55,956 nucleotides of DNA from contig JAWKUA010000032.1 of assembly GCA_041398785.1 (NCBI GenBank), positions 1 through 55,956 of the forward strand. Direction: 5' to 3'. A program made the translations under genes and the position numbers. Below are positions 27,763 through 36,907 of the stretch, in pieces. The notes under the pieces are model-generated. The model did no database searches, was not told the origin of the DNA, and worked only from the letters and a program-made list of their open reading frames with translations. The stretch comes from Planctomycetaceae bacterium. Its GTDB lineage: Bacteria; Planctomycetota; Planctomycetia; Planctomycetales; Planctomycetaceae. Within the stretch, counting starts at the first letter, position 1, and each line of letters begins with the position of its first letter.

Positions 27763-28952
27763 AGCGAATCCACGCGTGCCCGCAGTCGCCGATAGAAGTC
27801 GGCCTGCTCCCAGTAAGCGCCGTGCGCCTTGATGACATACGTTCGGGTATCGTACGGAAGATCCAGATCAAAGCCATCAAACACGCCGTCGAGGCCATAC
27901 GCAAAGATGTCTACTTCGTCGTAGACGTTGATCCAGCGGGCGACGTTCTGCGGTTTTGCCACTTTGTTCGGCGGCCCCACGGACCTGTCACTGGAATGAT
28001 ACAGCTTCATTTCCTCAAAGTGGGCCACCTGTGAACCAACCGTGATGAAGAGGTCCACATGCAGATCCTGACGAAAGTGACTCAGGATGTCGTAGGAAAT
28101 CACCCCGCCGAGGCTGTGCGCGACAATCACCAGCGGCTCGGAGGGAGTTGCTGCTTTCGCGTCGTCGAAGGCCTGAATGATCCTTTGCGGGATTTGGCCG
28201 GGACTGCTGCGGTCCCCGCGGGAATTGAAGTACACGAACACGTCCCCGAAAAACCTTCCGAGCGTTTCGTTCAGGGACGCTCGCGACCGGGCCAGCAGTT
28301 TGGTGGACGCGAAGTCTCCGGCCTTGTCGAGCGCCGATCCGGCGAGGTTCTGAGCGGCCTGTTTGAGCTTCATCGCTCCCATCTTCAGCTTTCCGAGGGC
28401 GGCTCCCACACCCAGCGACTGGACGCCGGACTGCTGCTTCACTTTGTCTTCCAGCGTTGTCAGCAGTGACTGGTCATTCTGAATTCCCGCAATCCAGTCC
28501 GGCTGCGGATTGGCGTCGGCGTATTCAGCAATCGCCACGATGAACTCCGCGACCTGCGCTTCACTGCCCTGCTGCGCTGAGTTGATCGCCAGTTCGCTGA
28601 TCACGTCGACGGCCGCCCGGAAATCGTGTTTCGCAAGAGCCGTCAATGGTTCCGGTCCGATTTCACCCGGCAGCGCGTCACGCACGAGCGCAATGAGCGC
28701 GGCTTCGTCTGTTCCACCGGCTCCCCCCAAAGCCTGCAGCTTTGATTTCGGCAGCGACGCCATGTTCCAGTTAAATGTCACCCCCAGATCACCCCAATAC
28801 GGTGACGTGACTCCAACCGGATTCCCCAGCAGTTTGCCGTCAACGCCGGCTCCGCTGAAGTGCCGCTGCAGAAACCGTTTCCGCGATGCGACTTCCGCCG
28901 CGTAGGCCGCTCCCGCCCGATTGTTCACGCCGTGAACGAAGACGATCGCCAT
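27759..28952 (-). CDS. Alpha/beta hydrolase (lipase-like), first gene of caspase operon
   Basis: 397-residue cytoplasmic enzyme of the alpha/beta hydrolase superfamily. The start MAIVFVHGVNN (28950-28952) is preferred over upstream codons because GGGAAAGG lies about 9 nt before it and the oxyanion-type strand IVFVHG is at the very N-terminus. The nucleophile elbow is AHSLGG with S280; likely acid and base are the aspartates in NVYDEVDIF and the histidine in VIKAHGAYW near the end. An insert of about 200 residues separates the first strand from the elbow and includes an Ala/Gly/Lys-rich helix (GAALGKLKMGAMKLKQAAQ). Substrate unknown; phospholipid or ester hydrolysis are options. It is translationally coupled to the protease gene. 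Confidence 0.82.
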   Translation of the reverse strand: MAIVFVHGVNNRAGAAYAAEVASRKRFLQRHFSGAGVDGKLLGNPVGVTSPYWGDLGVTFNWNMASLPKSKLQALGGAGGTDEAALIALVRDALPGEIGPEPLTALAKHDFRAAVDVISELAINSAQQGSEAQVAEFIVAIAEYADANPQPDWIAGIQNDQSLLTTLEDKVKQQSGVQSLGVGAALGKLKMGAMKLKQAAQNLAGSALDKAGDFASTKLLARSRASLNETLGRFFGDVFVYFNSRGDRSSPGQIPQRIIQAFDDAKAATPSEPLVIVAHSLGGVISYDILSHFRQDLHVDLFITVGSQVAHFEEMKLYHSSDRSVGPPNKVAKPQNVARWINVYDEVDIFAYGLDGVFDGFDLDLPYDTRTYVIKAHGAYWEQADFYRRLRARVDSL

Positions 28953-29190
28953 AGGACTGCACCTTTCCCGTCGCGCGCCACACATCCTCTGTCATCGAGC
29001 CGTCAGATGATCCCGAGTCACTCCGAGAACTCCGATTACTGTGATCACTCATCGCCAGGCACCAGCAATACCCGCCACCTTTCTGAAATCCCGTCCTGCC
29101 GGGTCTCGTGACGGGCTCACAAACAGATTGACAACCCGGCCCTAAATGCGCTAGGCCAATCTGACAACTTCAAACTCAGGGAGAATTTCC

Positions 29191-29565
29191 ATGCCACGAT
29201 CCAGACCCCAGCCCATCGAACCGGCCGACGCTTCCAATATCGCCGCCGAAACCGCCACGGAAGCCGTCGCCGCTGAAGCGCCGGCCGCCGAGTCCGGCCA
29301 CAGCCGCCCCGCCGCCAAATTCAGCGGCTCCGGAGGTCTCACGGTGGCCGTCTGGAAACACAAATCCGAAGACGGCCCCGACCGCTACTCCGTCCGCCTC
29401 GACCGTTCCTACGCCGACAGCAGCGGAGAATTCCAAAACACCCCCTACCTCCGCGACACCGACCTCCTGCGCGCCCAGAAACTCCTCGACGAAGCCGACC
29501 ACTGGATCGAACACGAAAAATCCAAAGGCCGTGCCGCCGCCCGGGAAGCCCACACCGAACGGTGA
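29191..29565 (+). CDS. Small hypothetical protein, mobile-region associated
   Basis: 124-residue protein. ATG 29191 has AGGGAG 7-8 nt upstream, and its translation start resembles that of ardC (GGGAGA, then TT, then CCATG). The first 45 residues are Ala/Glu/Pro-rich and disordered. The rest is conserved-looking: GLTVAVWKHKSEDGPDRYSV, RLDRSYADSSGEFQNTPYLR and a final helix (LLRAQKLLDEADHWIEHEKS). The beta-strand-rich core suggests a small nucleic-acid or protein-binding domain, but no known family is assigned. It is divergent from the hydrolase-caspase operon across 238 nt. Confidence 0.7.
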   Translation: MPRSRPQPIEPADASNIAAETATEAVAAEAPAAESGHSRPAAKFSGSGGLTVAVWKHKSEDGPDRYSVRLDRSYADSSGEFQNTPYLRDTDLLRAQKLLDEADHWIEHEKSKGRAAAREAHTER

Positions 29566-29860
29566 TCCGCAGCCGCCGTTCGCACGATCCGGACAAGAGT
29601 CGCAGCCGTCACCCAGGTCCCTCGTTCGGACGCCGGTGACAGCGCCGTTTCCGGTGTGTATGCTGCGCCGATCCCCACTTCGGCCGATCGATTGGTGCCG
29701 CTGGACACCGAACATTCGACGTCAGTGACATCGCCGGCGGCCCGCGAGGCAGCAAAGCTCAACGCACGATCTATTGGTCGGCATCCCTGCCAACGGATAG
29801 GTCACGGTATGATTTGCGGAATATCCGAAGTCGCCGCGATCGGAATCGCTGGTAAGCATC

Positions 29861-30745
29861 ATGCCTGGTCGACCAATACTCTCGGAAGAAGACTGCATCG
29901 ATCCGTACTATGCGCCCAGTCATCCTGACATGGTTCGCCGCCGCGCCGTGCTCAGAGAAACACTTCATCGCTTCTCGACCGCAGATCCGCCTGACAAGTA
30001 CGATCTGCTCGCACAGACAAATCTTGCGAGTTGGCGTGACTCAGCGGAAAGACGCCCTGAGAGCAACCGGATCTGCATTGTCGGTGGAGACTGGGGTGAG
30101 GTCACTCTTGCGATGACCAGAAGGCATGGTTACTGCTTCGCTGCCTTGAATATGGCAAACGCCTTCGTTCCCGGCGGGGCCTATGTCGAGGGTGCCTCGG
30201 CACAGGAAGAAAACATGTTTCGTCGCACAAATTGCCACTTTTACGTTGGCCCCGATGAGTACGACGCCACGCTTGACCAGTATCATCCGCACATGACATC
30301 GCTTTTGTCGGCGGAGAATGGCAGGGTGTACCTCGATTCCGAGAATCCGCGTGTCTGCATTCGCGGGCCGGAGGATCGTTCCCGATCCGACCTCGGCTAC
30401 CAGTGGTTGCCAGACGAGGACGTGTTTCCGTTTTTCGAGTTGAGAGCTGCGGCTCAGGACCTGCGTGACGGTTCCGCATTCTCGGAGCCGAATGCGCGTC
30501 AGCGAATTGCCGCCCAACTGGATACGCTCATACACCACGGAATCCGACACGCCGTGCTCGGAGCGTCCGGCTGCGGTGCATTTTTGAATCCGGCGCATCG
30601 CATCGCCGAACTGTATCGACAGGAAATCGCAAGACGCAAACAGAACTTCCGTGTCATCGCCTTCGCGATTCGCCAATCCGGATATGGTCCCAACAACCTG
30701 ATTCCGTTCCAACAGGTGTTTGCCGATCAATCGCTGCCAGGTTGA
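29861..30745 (+). CDS. Bacterial-type poly(ADP-ribose) glycohydrolase / macrodomain-like protein (TIGR02452 type)
   Basis: 294-residue protein with the microbial PARG catalytic region: the strand CFAALNMANAF is followed by the loop VPGGAYVEGASAQEENMFRR, i.e. PGGA at 104-107 and the catalytic QEE at 115-117. Typical members have GGG-x(6-8)-QEE, so the third glycine is replaced by alanine. Later parts match the fold: VCIRGPEDRSR, HGIRHAVLGASGCGAFLNPA and VIAFAIRQSG. Such enzymes remove ADP-ribose chains or single units from proteins or nucleic acids. No ADP-ribosyltransferase gene is next to it. It may act as a defence, counter-defence or repair factor; target unknown. Confidence 0.85.
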   Translation: MPGRPILSEEDCIDPYYAPSHPDMVRRRAVLRETLHRFSTADPPDKYDLLAQTNLASWRDSAERRPESNRICIVGGDWGEVTLAMTRRHGYCFAALNMANAFVPGGAYVEGASAQEENMFRRTNCHFYVGPDEYDATLDQYHPHMTSLLSAENGRVYLDSENPRVCIRGPEDRSRSDLGYQWLPDEDVFPFFELRAAAQDLRDGSAFSEPNARQRIAAQLDTLIHHGIRHAVLGASGCGAFLNPAHRIAELYRQEIARRKQNFRVIAFAIRQSGYGPNNLIPFQQVFADQSLPG

Positions 30746-30769
30746 CCAATGCGGTGCGGGAAAACGGCG

Positions 30770-30880
30770 GGAACAGGCATCAGGATCTGGGGCCGGCTTT
30801 GACCGGCCCGCTCGTACACCATCCGGCATCCGGGTCCGCACACGGCGGTTCCTTTGTTTGGAGCAAGCCGTGTCCAGAGA
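30770..30880 (-). other. Possible group II intron 3'-end-like remnant
   Basis: On the minus strand the text GAACCGCCGTGTGCGGACCC, followed by a GGATGGTGT segment and a GGGCCGG/CCGGCCC hairpin (30790-30809), resembles the structured region that follows the reverse transcriptase gene in many bacterial group II introns. No reverse transcriptase is present, so it would be a fragment. The match is from memory of the pattern and weak. Confidence 0.25.
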
Positions 30881-30992
30881 TCTTCGTTGCTCAACAGCCA
30901 TTGGCCATTCAGCGACTCGATCGACATGCCTGACTGAAGCGCCGGCTGCCTGACAGGCGCCACGGGGTTTAGCGCACGGTCAGCGCACACTA

Positions 30993-31008
30993 ACGTAACC
31001 GTTCACAG
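30993..31008 (+). repeat. Left terminal inverted repeat of IS66 element
   Basis: ACGTAACCGTTCACAG is the exact reverse complement of 32519-32534. IS66 ends normally begin GTAA, which places the element edge at 30995. Confidence 0.85.
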
Positions 31009-32532
31009 GCCGCTTAGTTTTCGGGGATCAACTGTGGTGTCGATTTGCGGTTGAAGGCGGCGTGAACGGCGTTGTGGATGTATTCGAGTGGCCGGGTACC
31101 GAGGCGACGACAGGTTTCCACCACCGACATGATCACGGTCAGATTGCGACTGCCGGTTTGTTCTTCGGTACCGAAGCTGAGTTTGCGAAAGATGACCGAT
31201 TTTCGCAGTGACTGTTCGGCCGCATTGTTGGTCGGCGAGACATCGTCATGGTGAGCGAACACAAACAGACTGCAACACTCGTTGCTCAGACGCCGACACG
31301 TTTCCGCTGTTTTCAGATGGTCACACTGCGAACCGTCCAGCAATGCCTCCAGAATCTCACTGCGAAGCCGTCGGTAGTGACCGTCGAACGTCGCACGCTC
31401 AATTTGCTGCGTCTGCAGCCGATTCCAGTGATGAATGAGTTCCTGTCCGGAAGACTTCAGTCGGGCACCTGCGTCGGCGGAACTCCTCCACGATCGACCA
31501 TCGCTTGACCGCGTTCTCTCTTCGGGGCACTGATCAGGTGAGCCCGGCAGAACTGCCGGCAATCGTCATCCAGATGGCTGTATGCCGAATAGCGGTCACT
31601 GACGACGATGCCGCTGAAGTCCTCGCCCAGCGGGGCATGCACCTCATCGCGGGACCGCGACGGGCGAACCGCGAACAGTGTGCCGAGTGGTCCCACAACG
31701 GTCCACAGCCAGGCTTTGCGGCCGTTCTGACGCCAGCTGGTTTCATCAATGTTCAGAGTGGCGGAGTTTCGGACGTCCGCGACGATTTCGTTGTATCCCG
31801 CCTGCAGAGCTCTGCGTCCGATGCTCTGCAGACGGCTGATCTGGCCGTCGGAGACGTCCAGACAGAACAAGTCTCGCAACAGCGACGCGATCATTCTCTG
31901 GCTGAGTCGTCCCAGACTGCTCAGCAGTGTGACCGCCGCGACGACGTTGGGGCCGAAGCAGCCGCGGGACACGTCCGCTGGCGGTGTCCCGCGACAGCGG
32001 CACCCGCAGTCGGGGCACTCCATGGTGTGAATCTGATGTTCCGTGACAGACGGTCTCACGACAGGCAGATCCGTAACCTGATGCCGTTCGGGATTGGGGT
32101 CATCGCCGCTGAGTTTTGCACCACAGTCCGTACACGCGGTCGGCCGATGGTGTTCGACCCGCTCACAGTCTTCCGTGGGAATCAGTGGCCGCGTCCGTTT
32201 GGGATGGCCCGGCTGCCCGCCGCGTTTTCGCCCGGATTTCGGCTTCGGAGTCTTCGCCGGCTGCTGCCGGGGACCATCACTGGACGGCGGCATCGACGAG
32301 TTCCCCGAATTCATTCCCAGCTGCCGTTCAAGCTCTTCAATCCGCTTCTGCTGGGCGGCGATGATTCGATCCTGCTCGTTGACCCGATTGCACAGAGCTT
32401 CTACAAACGCCCGCACCGCAGGCGTCATCTCCGTCAGCAATTCCGGCGGGATTTCCGACATCCGTGTCATGCACGAGGTATCGCAAACTCCGACACTTTC
32501 TTAAACACCAATCTCGGACTGTGAACGGTTAC
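30995..32532 (-). mobile_element. IS66-family insertion sequence
   Basis: A 1538-bp element with perfect terminal inverted repeats and a single transposase gene (tnpC) on the minus strand; the accessory tnpA and tnpB genes of larger IS66 elements are missing. The 8 bases on each side (ACACTAAC and GTGAGCTG) do not match, so no target duplication is visible. This suggests that a later deletion or recombination removed one flank. Its right end abuts an ISAs1 transposase fragment. Confidence 0.85.
31014..32470 (-). pseudogene. tnpC: IS66 transposase TnpC, frameshifted
   Basis: DDE transposase starting MTRMSEIPPELLTEM at 32470. An N-terminal coiled coil (NEQDRIIAAQQKRIEELERQ) leads into PPSSDGPRQQPAKTPKP and a zinc-binding part (CTDCGAKL, CPDCGCRCRG). 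The catalytic core shows NIDETSWRQNGRKAWLW (first D), VVSDRYSAYSHLDDDCRQFC (second D) and, after a frame change near 31485, DVSPTNNAAEQSLRKSVIFR, where the E is the third acidic residue. The final part, LGTRPLEYIHNAVH, is typical. Joined, the protein is complete, so one indel alone separates it from activity. Confidence 0.85.
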
Positions 32533-32534
32533 GT
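32519..32534 (+). repeat. Right terminal inverted repeat of IS66 element
   Basis: CTGTGAACGGTTACGT mirrors 30993-31008 over all 16 bases; the element edge is probably at 32532 (GGTTAC). Confidence 0.85.
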
Positions 32535-32726
32535 GAGCTGTTCCTGCTGAGTGACAGCCCACCTGCAAATGGCTGTGGGCCCGTCTGCTCCGGCGAGCAC
32601 CGCGATCAGCGATATCGTCACGACACTGATCAGCGGGTGATGTCTGTTGATTGTGGACCGGGGATCTTCGAGTGCTTCAAAGTGACAAACAATTTCCGAC
32701 AGGTCAAATCGCTGGGAATCGGACAC
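32533..32726 (-). pseudogene. ISAs1-family transposase, N-terminal fragment
   Basis: About 65 residues from ATG 32724-32726: FEALEDPRSTINRHHPLISV followed by TISLIAVLAGADGPTAICRW. The DPR, RHPL-like and AVLAGA-x-TAI-x-W pattern is the N-terminal domain of ISAs1 transposases. The reading stops at the IS66 right end, so the IS66 insertion (or a deletion next to it) removed the rest. The missing catalytic part is not found on the other side of IS66. Confidence 0.75.
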
Positions 32727-32838
32727 AGGACAACCTCCATGAATTCGGGGGAACGTTCATGGTGTCCTATGTACCTTCAATCCGCCTCAAGCGCAAGCCT
32801 TCCCAGATTGCCATTGCTTCCCAAAGTGCGCGCCGGCC

Positions 32839-33105
32839 GTGCGGAAGCTGCTGGTGGCTCTACTGCGGCGGTACGAGATTGAGCCCTATCGGCTGTACCG
32901 TCAGCGACATACAACCGTGATGGCTCGCGTCTCGGAACGATTCGTCGAAGAAACGCTCTGGCCCGAATTTCTCGACCTGTCCAGGGTGCTGGAAGAATAT
33001 CTCAACGACGTGACCGACCGAGTCATTCAATCTGCGATTCACGGCGATGGTTCCGACATCGTAACTCGGAACGAACCAGCGGCAATTCCTCATGTGCCCA
33101 AGTAA
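32839..33105 (+). CDS. Hypothetical protein or C-terminal remnant
   Basis: 88 residues from a GTG codon: RKLLVALLRRYEIEPYRLYR, HTTVMARVSERFVEETLWPEFLDLSRVLEEYLND and a short acidic tail. The N-terminus starts abruptly in a folded-looking helix, without a ribosome binding site, so this may be the end of a longer gene cut by the IS events just upstream. Function not recognised. It lies 14 nt before the next gene in the same direction. Confidence 0.45.
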   Translation: MRKLLVALLRRYEIEPYRLYRQRHTTVMARVSERFVEETLWPEFLDLSRVLEEYLNDVTDRVIQSAIHGDGSDIVTRNEPAAIPHVPK

Positions 33106-33119
33106 GGTACTCACGCGCG

Positions 33120-33467
33120 ATGCCAATAAAACCTCCCAAACCCTGGTGGAAGACCCTCGATGCCGATGATGTGTCCGAAGCCTACGAAGAAGCGACAGTG
33201 GATTGTTACGGGGATGAAGTCATTGGCGCTCTGGTTGAGATGACCATGCAGGAACTGGTGACACCCTTCAAGGGCAAGGCGCTCGGGCAGGTGGTTGACG
33301 TTGTGGAGGTGACGACGGCGTCTACGACGGACAACGACCTGGACTTTATCTGCAAGGTGAACGGCAAACTGTTTGCCATCGCTGCTCGCAGCGTGGAGCT
33401 TTCCAAACCGCTCCCGAATGGACACCTGCTGTTGGCGGCTCTGTTTGATTATCAAAGCCGTGGCTGA
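33120..33467 (+). CDS. Hypothetical protein, possibly CcbP-like
   Basis: 115-residue soluble protein. The core DEVIGALVEMTMQELVTPFK and GKALGQVVDVVEVTTASTTD resembles the pattern of small calcium-binding CcbP-like proteins found in planctomycetes and cyanobacteria (an acidic helix, then PF, then a G-x-x-V-x-V-x-x-V strand). The resemblance is from memory and weak. Acidic residues are plentiful. No signal peptide. Unknown function. Confidence 0.55.
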   Translation: MPIKPPKPWWKTLDADDVSEAYEEATVDCYGDEVIGALVEMTMQELVTPFKGKALGQVVDVVEVTTASTTDNDLDFICKVNGKLFAIAARSVELSKPLPNGHLLLAALFDYQSRG

Positions 33468-33646
33468 GTGATTTGGAGACACGCGCCAGTTCTCTTGTGC
33501 GCAGGTGGTGACACCTCCGCTACGGTTGAAACTCGGATGCCTTGGCAACCCGCGTCACGTCAGCTAGCACAGCGAGAATTGGAAGCGCGGGAATTTGACA
33601 ACGGTTCGGCAGAAATCGAGACGTCGCCAATTTGGCGAAAGCCACG

Positions 33647-34010
33647 TTACCAGCTCTTTCCGCGCATCAACTCCACGGTCCGTTGTTCATAGTCGATTTC
33701 CAGTCGAAGAGGTGTCAGCAGCGCGGTCCCGATCAGGCAGTCGGTTCCGGGTGCGACGAGAACTCGCGTGCGAGTTTCTTCCTCCATCCACACGAACTCA
33801 ACGAACCAGGCGTCATAACGAAACACCTGACTGGCTGCCAGGTCGGCAATGACGTCGCCCGCATGACCAAGAGTTTTCGACGGGTCGAACAAGCCGTCGC
33901 CAACCGCCAGCGCCCCGTCGAATCCTGTGTCGATCTGGAAGTGCATCGGCCCCTGGCCAAAATCGACGGTCAGAAATGCGGCGTTGTTGTCGTCAAGAAA
34001 TCCGCGCACG
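33647..34010 (-). CDS. Retropepsin-like (clan AA) aspartic protease
   Basis: About 120 residues. The likely start is GTG 34008-34010 (VRGFLDDNNAAFLTVDFGQG), overlapping the gene upstream. The active-site motif is FQIDTGFDGALAVG (D-T-G), followed by the second-half motif TDCLIGTALLTPLRLEIDYE, as in single-domain clan AA proteases that dimerise. Such small proteases are usually found beside a short partner gene, as here. Substrate unknown. The pair reads away from the CRISPR module. Confidence 0.75.
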
Positions 34011-34256
34011 GCTGCCCCCGACTCGAACCGCACCGCCGCCACCGATTCGAAACATGTGCGTCGGCCTAAGGCCGAATTTCTCGAAGCACGCAACTTCGAG
34101 TTCGCGGAATCGACTTGCCAGCACGTACTCACCCGATTCGGGCTCAACAGCAATCAGTTCACCGAAATGTTCCGACTCCAGGCGAGCTTTCAGGTGCGAA
34201 TCGTAATACGTCTGAGCGCGCTCAGCGAAGTCGTCAAGTTCGTTCGTGTTCGTCAT
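33993..34256 (-). CDS. Small hypothetical protein coupled to the aspartic protease
   Basis: 87 residues from ATG 34254-34256: MTNTNELDDFAERAQTYYDS, LKARLESEHFGELIAVEPES, GEYVLASRFRELEVACFEKF. A helical N-terminal part leads into an E-P-E-S-G-E-Y strand and a second helix. Its 3' end overlaps the protease gene by 18 bases. Small proteins of this form commonly precede retropepsin-like genes; whether they are a toxin-antitoxin-like pair is not known. Confidence 0.65.
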   Translation of the reverse strand: MTNTNELDDFAERAQTYYDSHLKARLESEHFGELIAVEPESGEYVLASRFRELEVACFEKFGLRPTHMFRIGGGGAVRVGGSRARIS

Positions 34257-34526
34257 GAAAATTCTCCTTGCGAGATTCTATCAATCAATTTCGTTCACTC
34301 AAAAGTTGCTCGACGGAAAGCTCGACAAGATTCACTCATGCTCACGCCGCTCACGCGGTCCAAGGAAACGCAACTCCACGGCCAGCCCGCAGATCTGCTG
34401 CTCCGGAAGAACATCGCTGGCACCGCAGTTTCGTTATTGACTCTGCGTGGCGGTCACGGTCAACGTGGGGGAATCGACCGACCAGCACGGAGGCCCGATG
34501 ACTTCATCTCTGAAGAGAGGGCCGTG
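34257..34526. promoter_or_regulatory. Divergent intergenic region upstream of cas4-cas1
   Basis: 270 nt between the protease pair (minus) and cas4-cas1 (plus), expected to carry both promoters. GAGAGG at 34515-34520 is a good ribosome binding site for the cas4-cas1 start. No operator or -35/-10 pair is clear. Confidence 0.4.
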
Positions 34527-36353
<1,827 letters not shown>

Positions 36354-36422
36354 TTCGTCTCCGTACCGAACTCAATGTCTTGGCCACGGAGGCTTCGTTA
36401 ACGCGCTTTCGGGAACGCACTC

Positions 36423-36716
36423 ATGAAGAACGTCTACCTCATCTGTTACGACGTTTCTGACCCAAAACGTCTGCGAAAAGTCTACAAGGCTCTCCAGGGA
36501 GCCGGCGAATCGCTACAATACTCCGTGTTTCGCTGTGAGCTTTCGCGTGAAGAACGACATCAGTTGATTGAACGTCTCTGGGAGCTTCTGAATCTCGCCG
36601 AAGACAGACTGCTCGTGGCGAATCTCGGTGTCAGCGGAACACGCGGGTCAGACTGCCTTCAGTACTGGGGCATTCCGCGTGAACTGCCTGATTCGACGCG
36701 TCCGATCGTTTTTTGA
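36423..36716 (+). CDS. cas2: CRISPR adaptation protein Cas2
   Basis: 97-residue partner of Cas1 in spacer integration. It opens KNVYLICYDVSDPKRLRKVYK, where the aspartate after the first strand is the conserved acidic residue, and continues with GESLQYSVFRCELSREERHQ and DRLLVANLGVSG, the ferredoxin-like fold of Cas2. It follows cas4-cas1 by 69 nt and lies 191 nt ahead of the repeat array. The conserved LQYSVFRCEL phrase is common in Cas2 proteins found with Cas4-Cas1 fusions. Confidence 0.93.
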   Translation: MKNVYLICYDVSDPKRLRKVYKALQGAGESLQYSVFRCELSREERHQLIERLWELLNLAEDRLLVANLGVSGTRGSDCLQYWGIPRELPDSTRPIVF

Positions 36717-36907
36717 CGTCCCGGGTTGGGATTCGAGCGGTGAAGTGGCGCGAAAACCCCCGTGACCCCTCGCAGTCGTAACCTGTTCTTTGGCAACCTA
36801 TTAGAACTTCGCTATGCTTTATCAGGCTGCACCGATACGCGAGTGGACGGCACCACTCGCAACACCGTTCGTAACCCGTTATTCTGCTTGGAATAGCGAC
36901 GCGAGCG
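36717..36907 (+). promoter_or_regulatory. Putative CRISPR leader
   Basis: 191 nt between the cas2 stop and the first repeat. It has an AT-richer central part (CTATTAGAACTTCGCTATGC, about 36809-36828) against a GC-rich background, and adjoins a perfect repeat. Position beside cas2 and the run of well-kept repeats at this end support it as the leader that drives array transcription and marks the insertion point. Confidence 0.6.

Noticed and set aside
29128..29156. TTGACA followed 17 nt later by CTAGGC, as a promoter for 29191
   Set aside because: The -10 hexamer is a poor match; kept out of the feature list.
33927..34526. Upstream extension of the cas4-cas1 frame
   Set aside because: No homology-like text, and it would run through the divergent protease genes; ATG 34527 has a good ribosome binding site.
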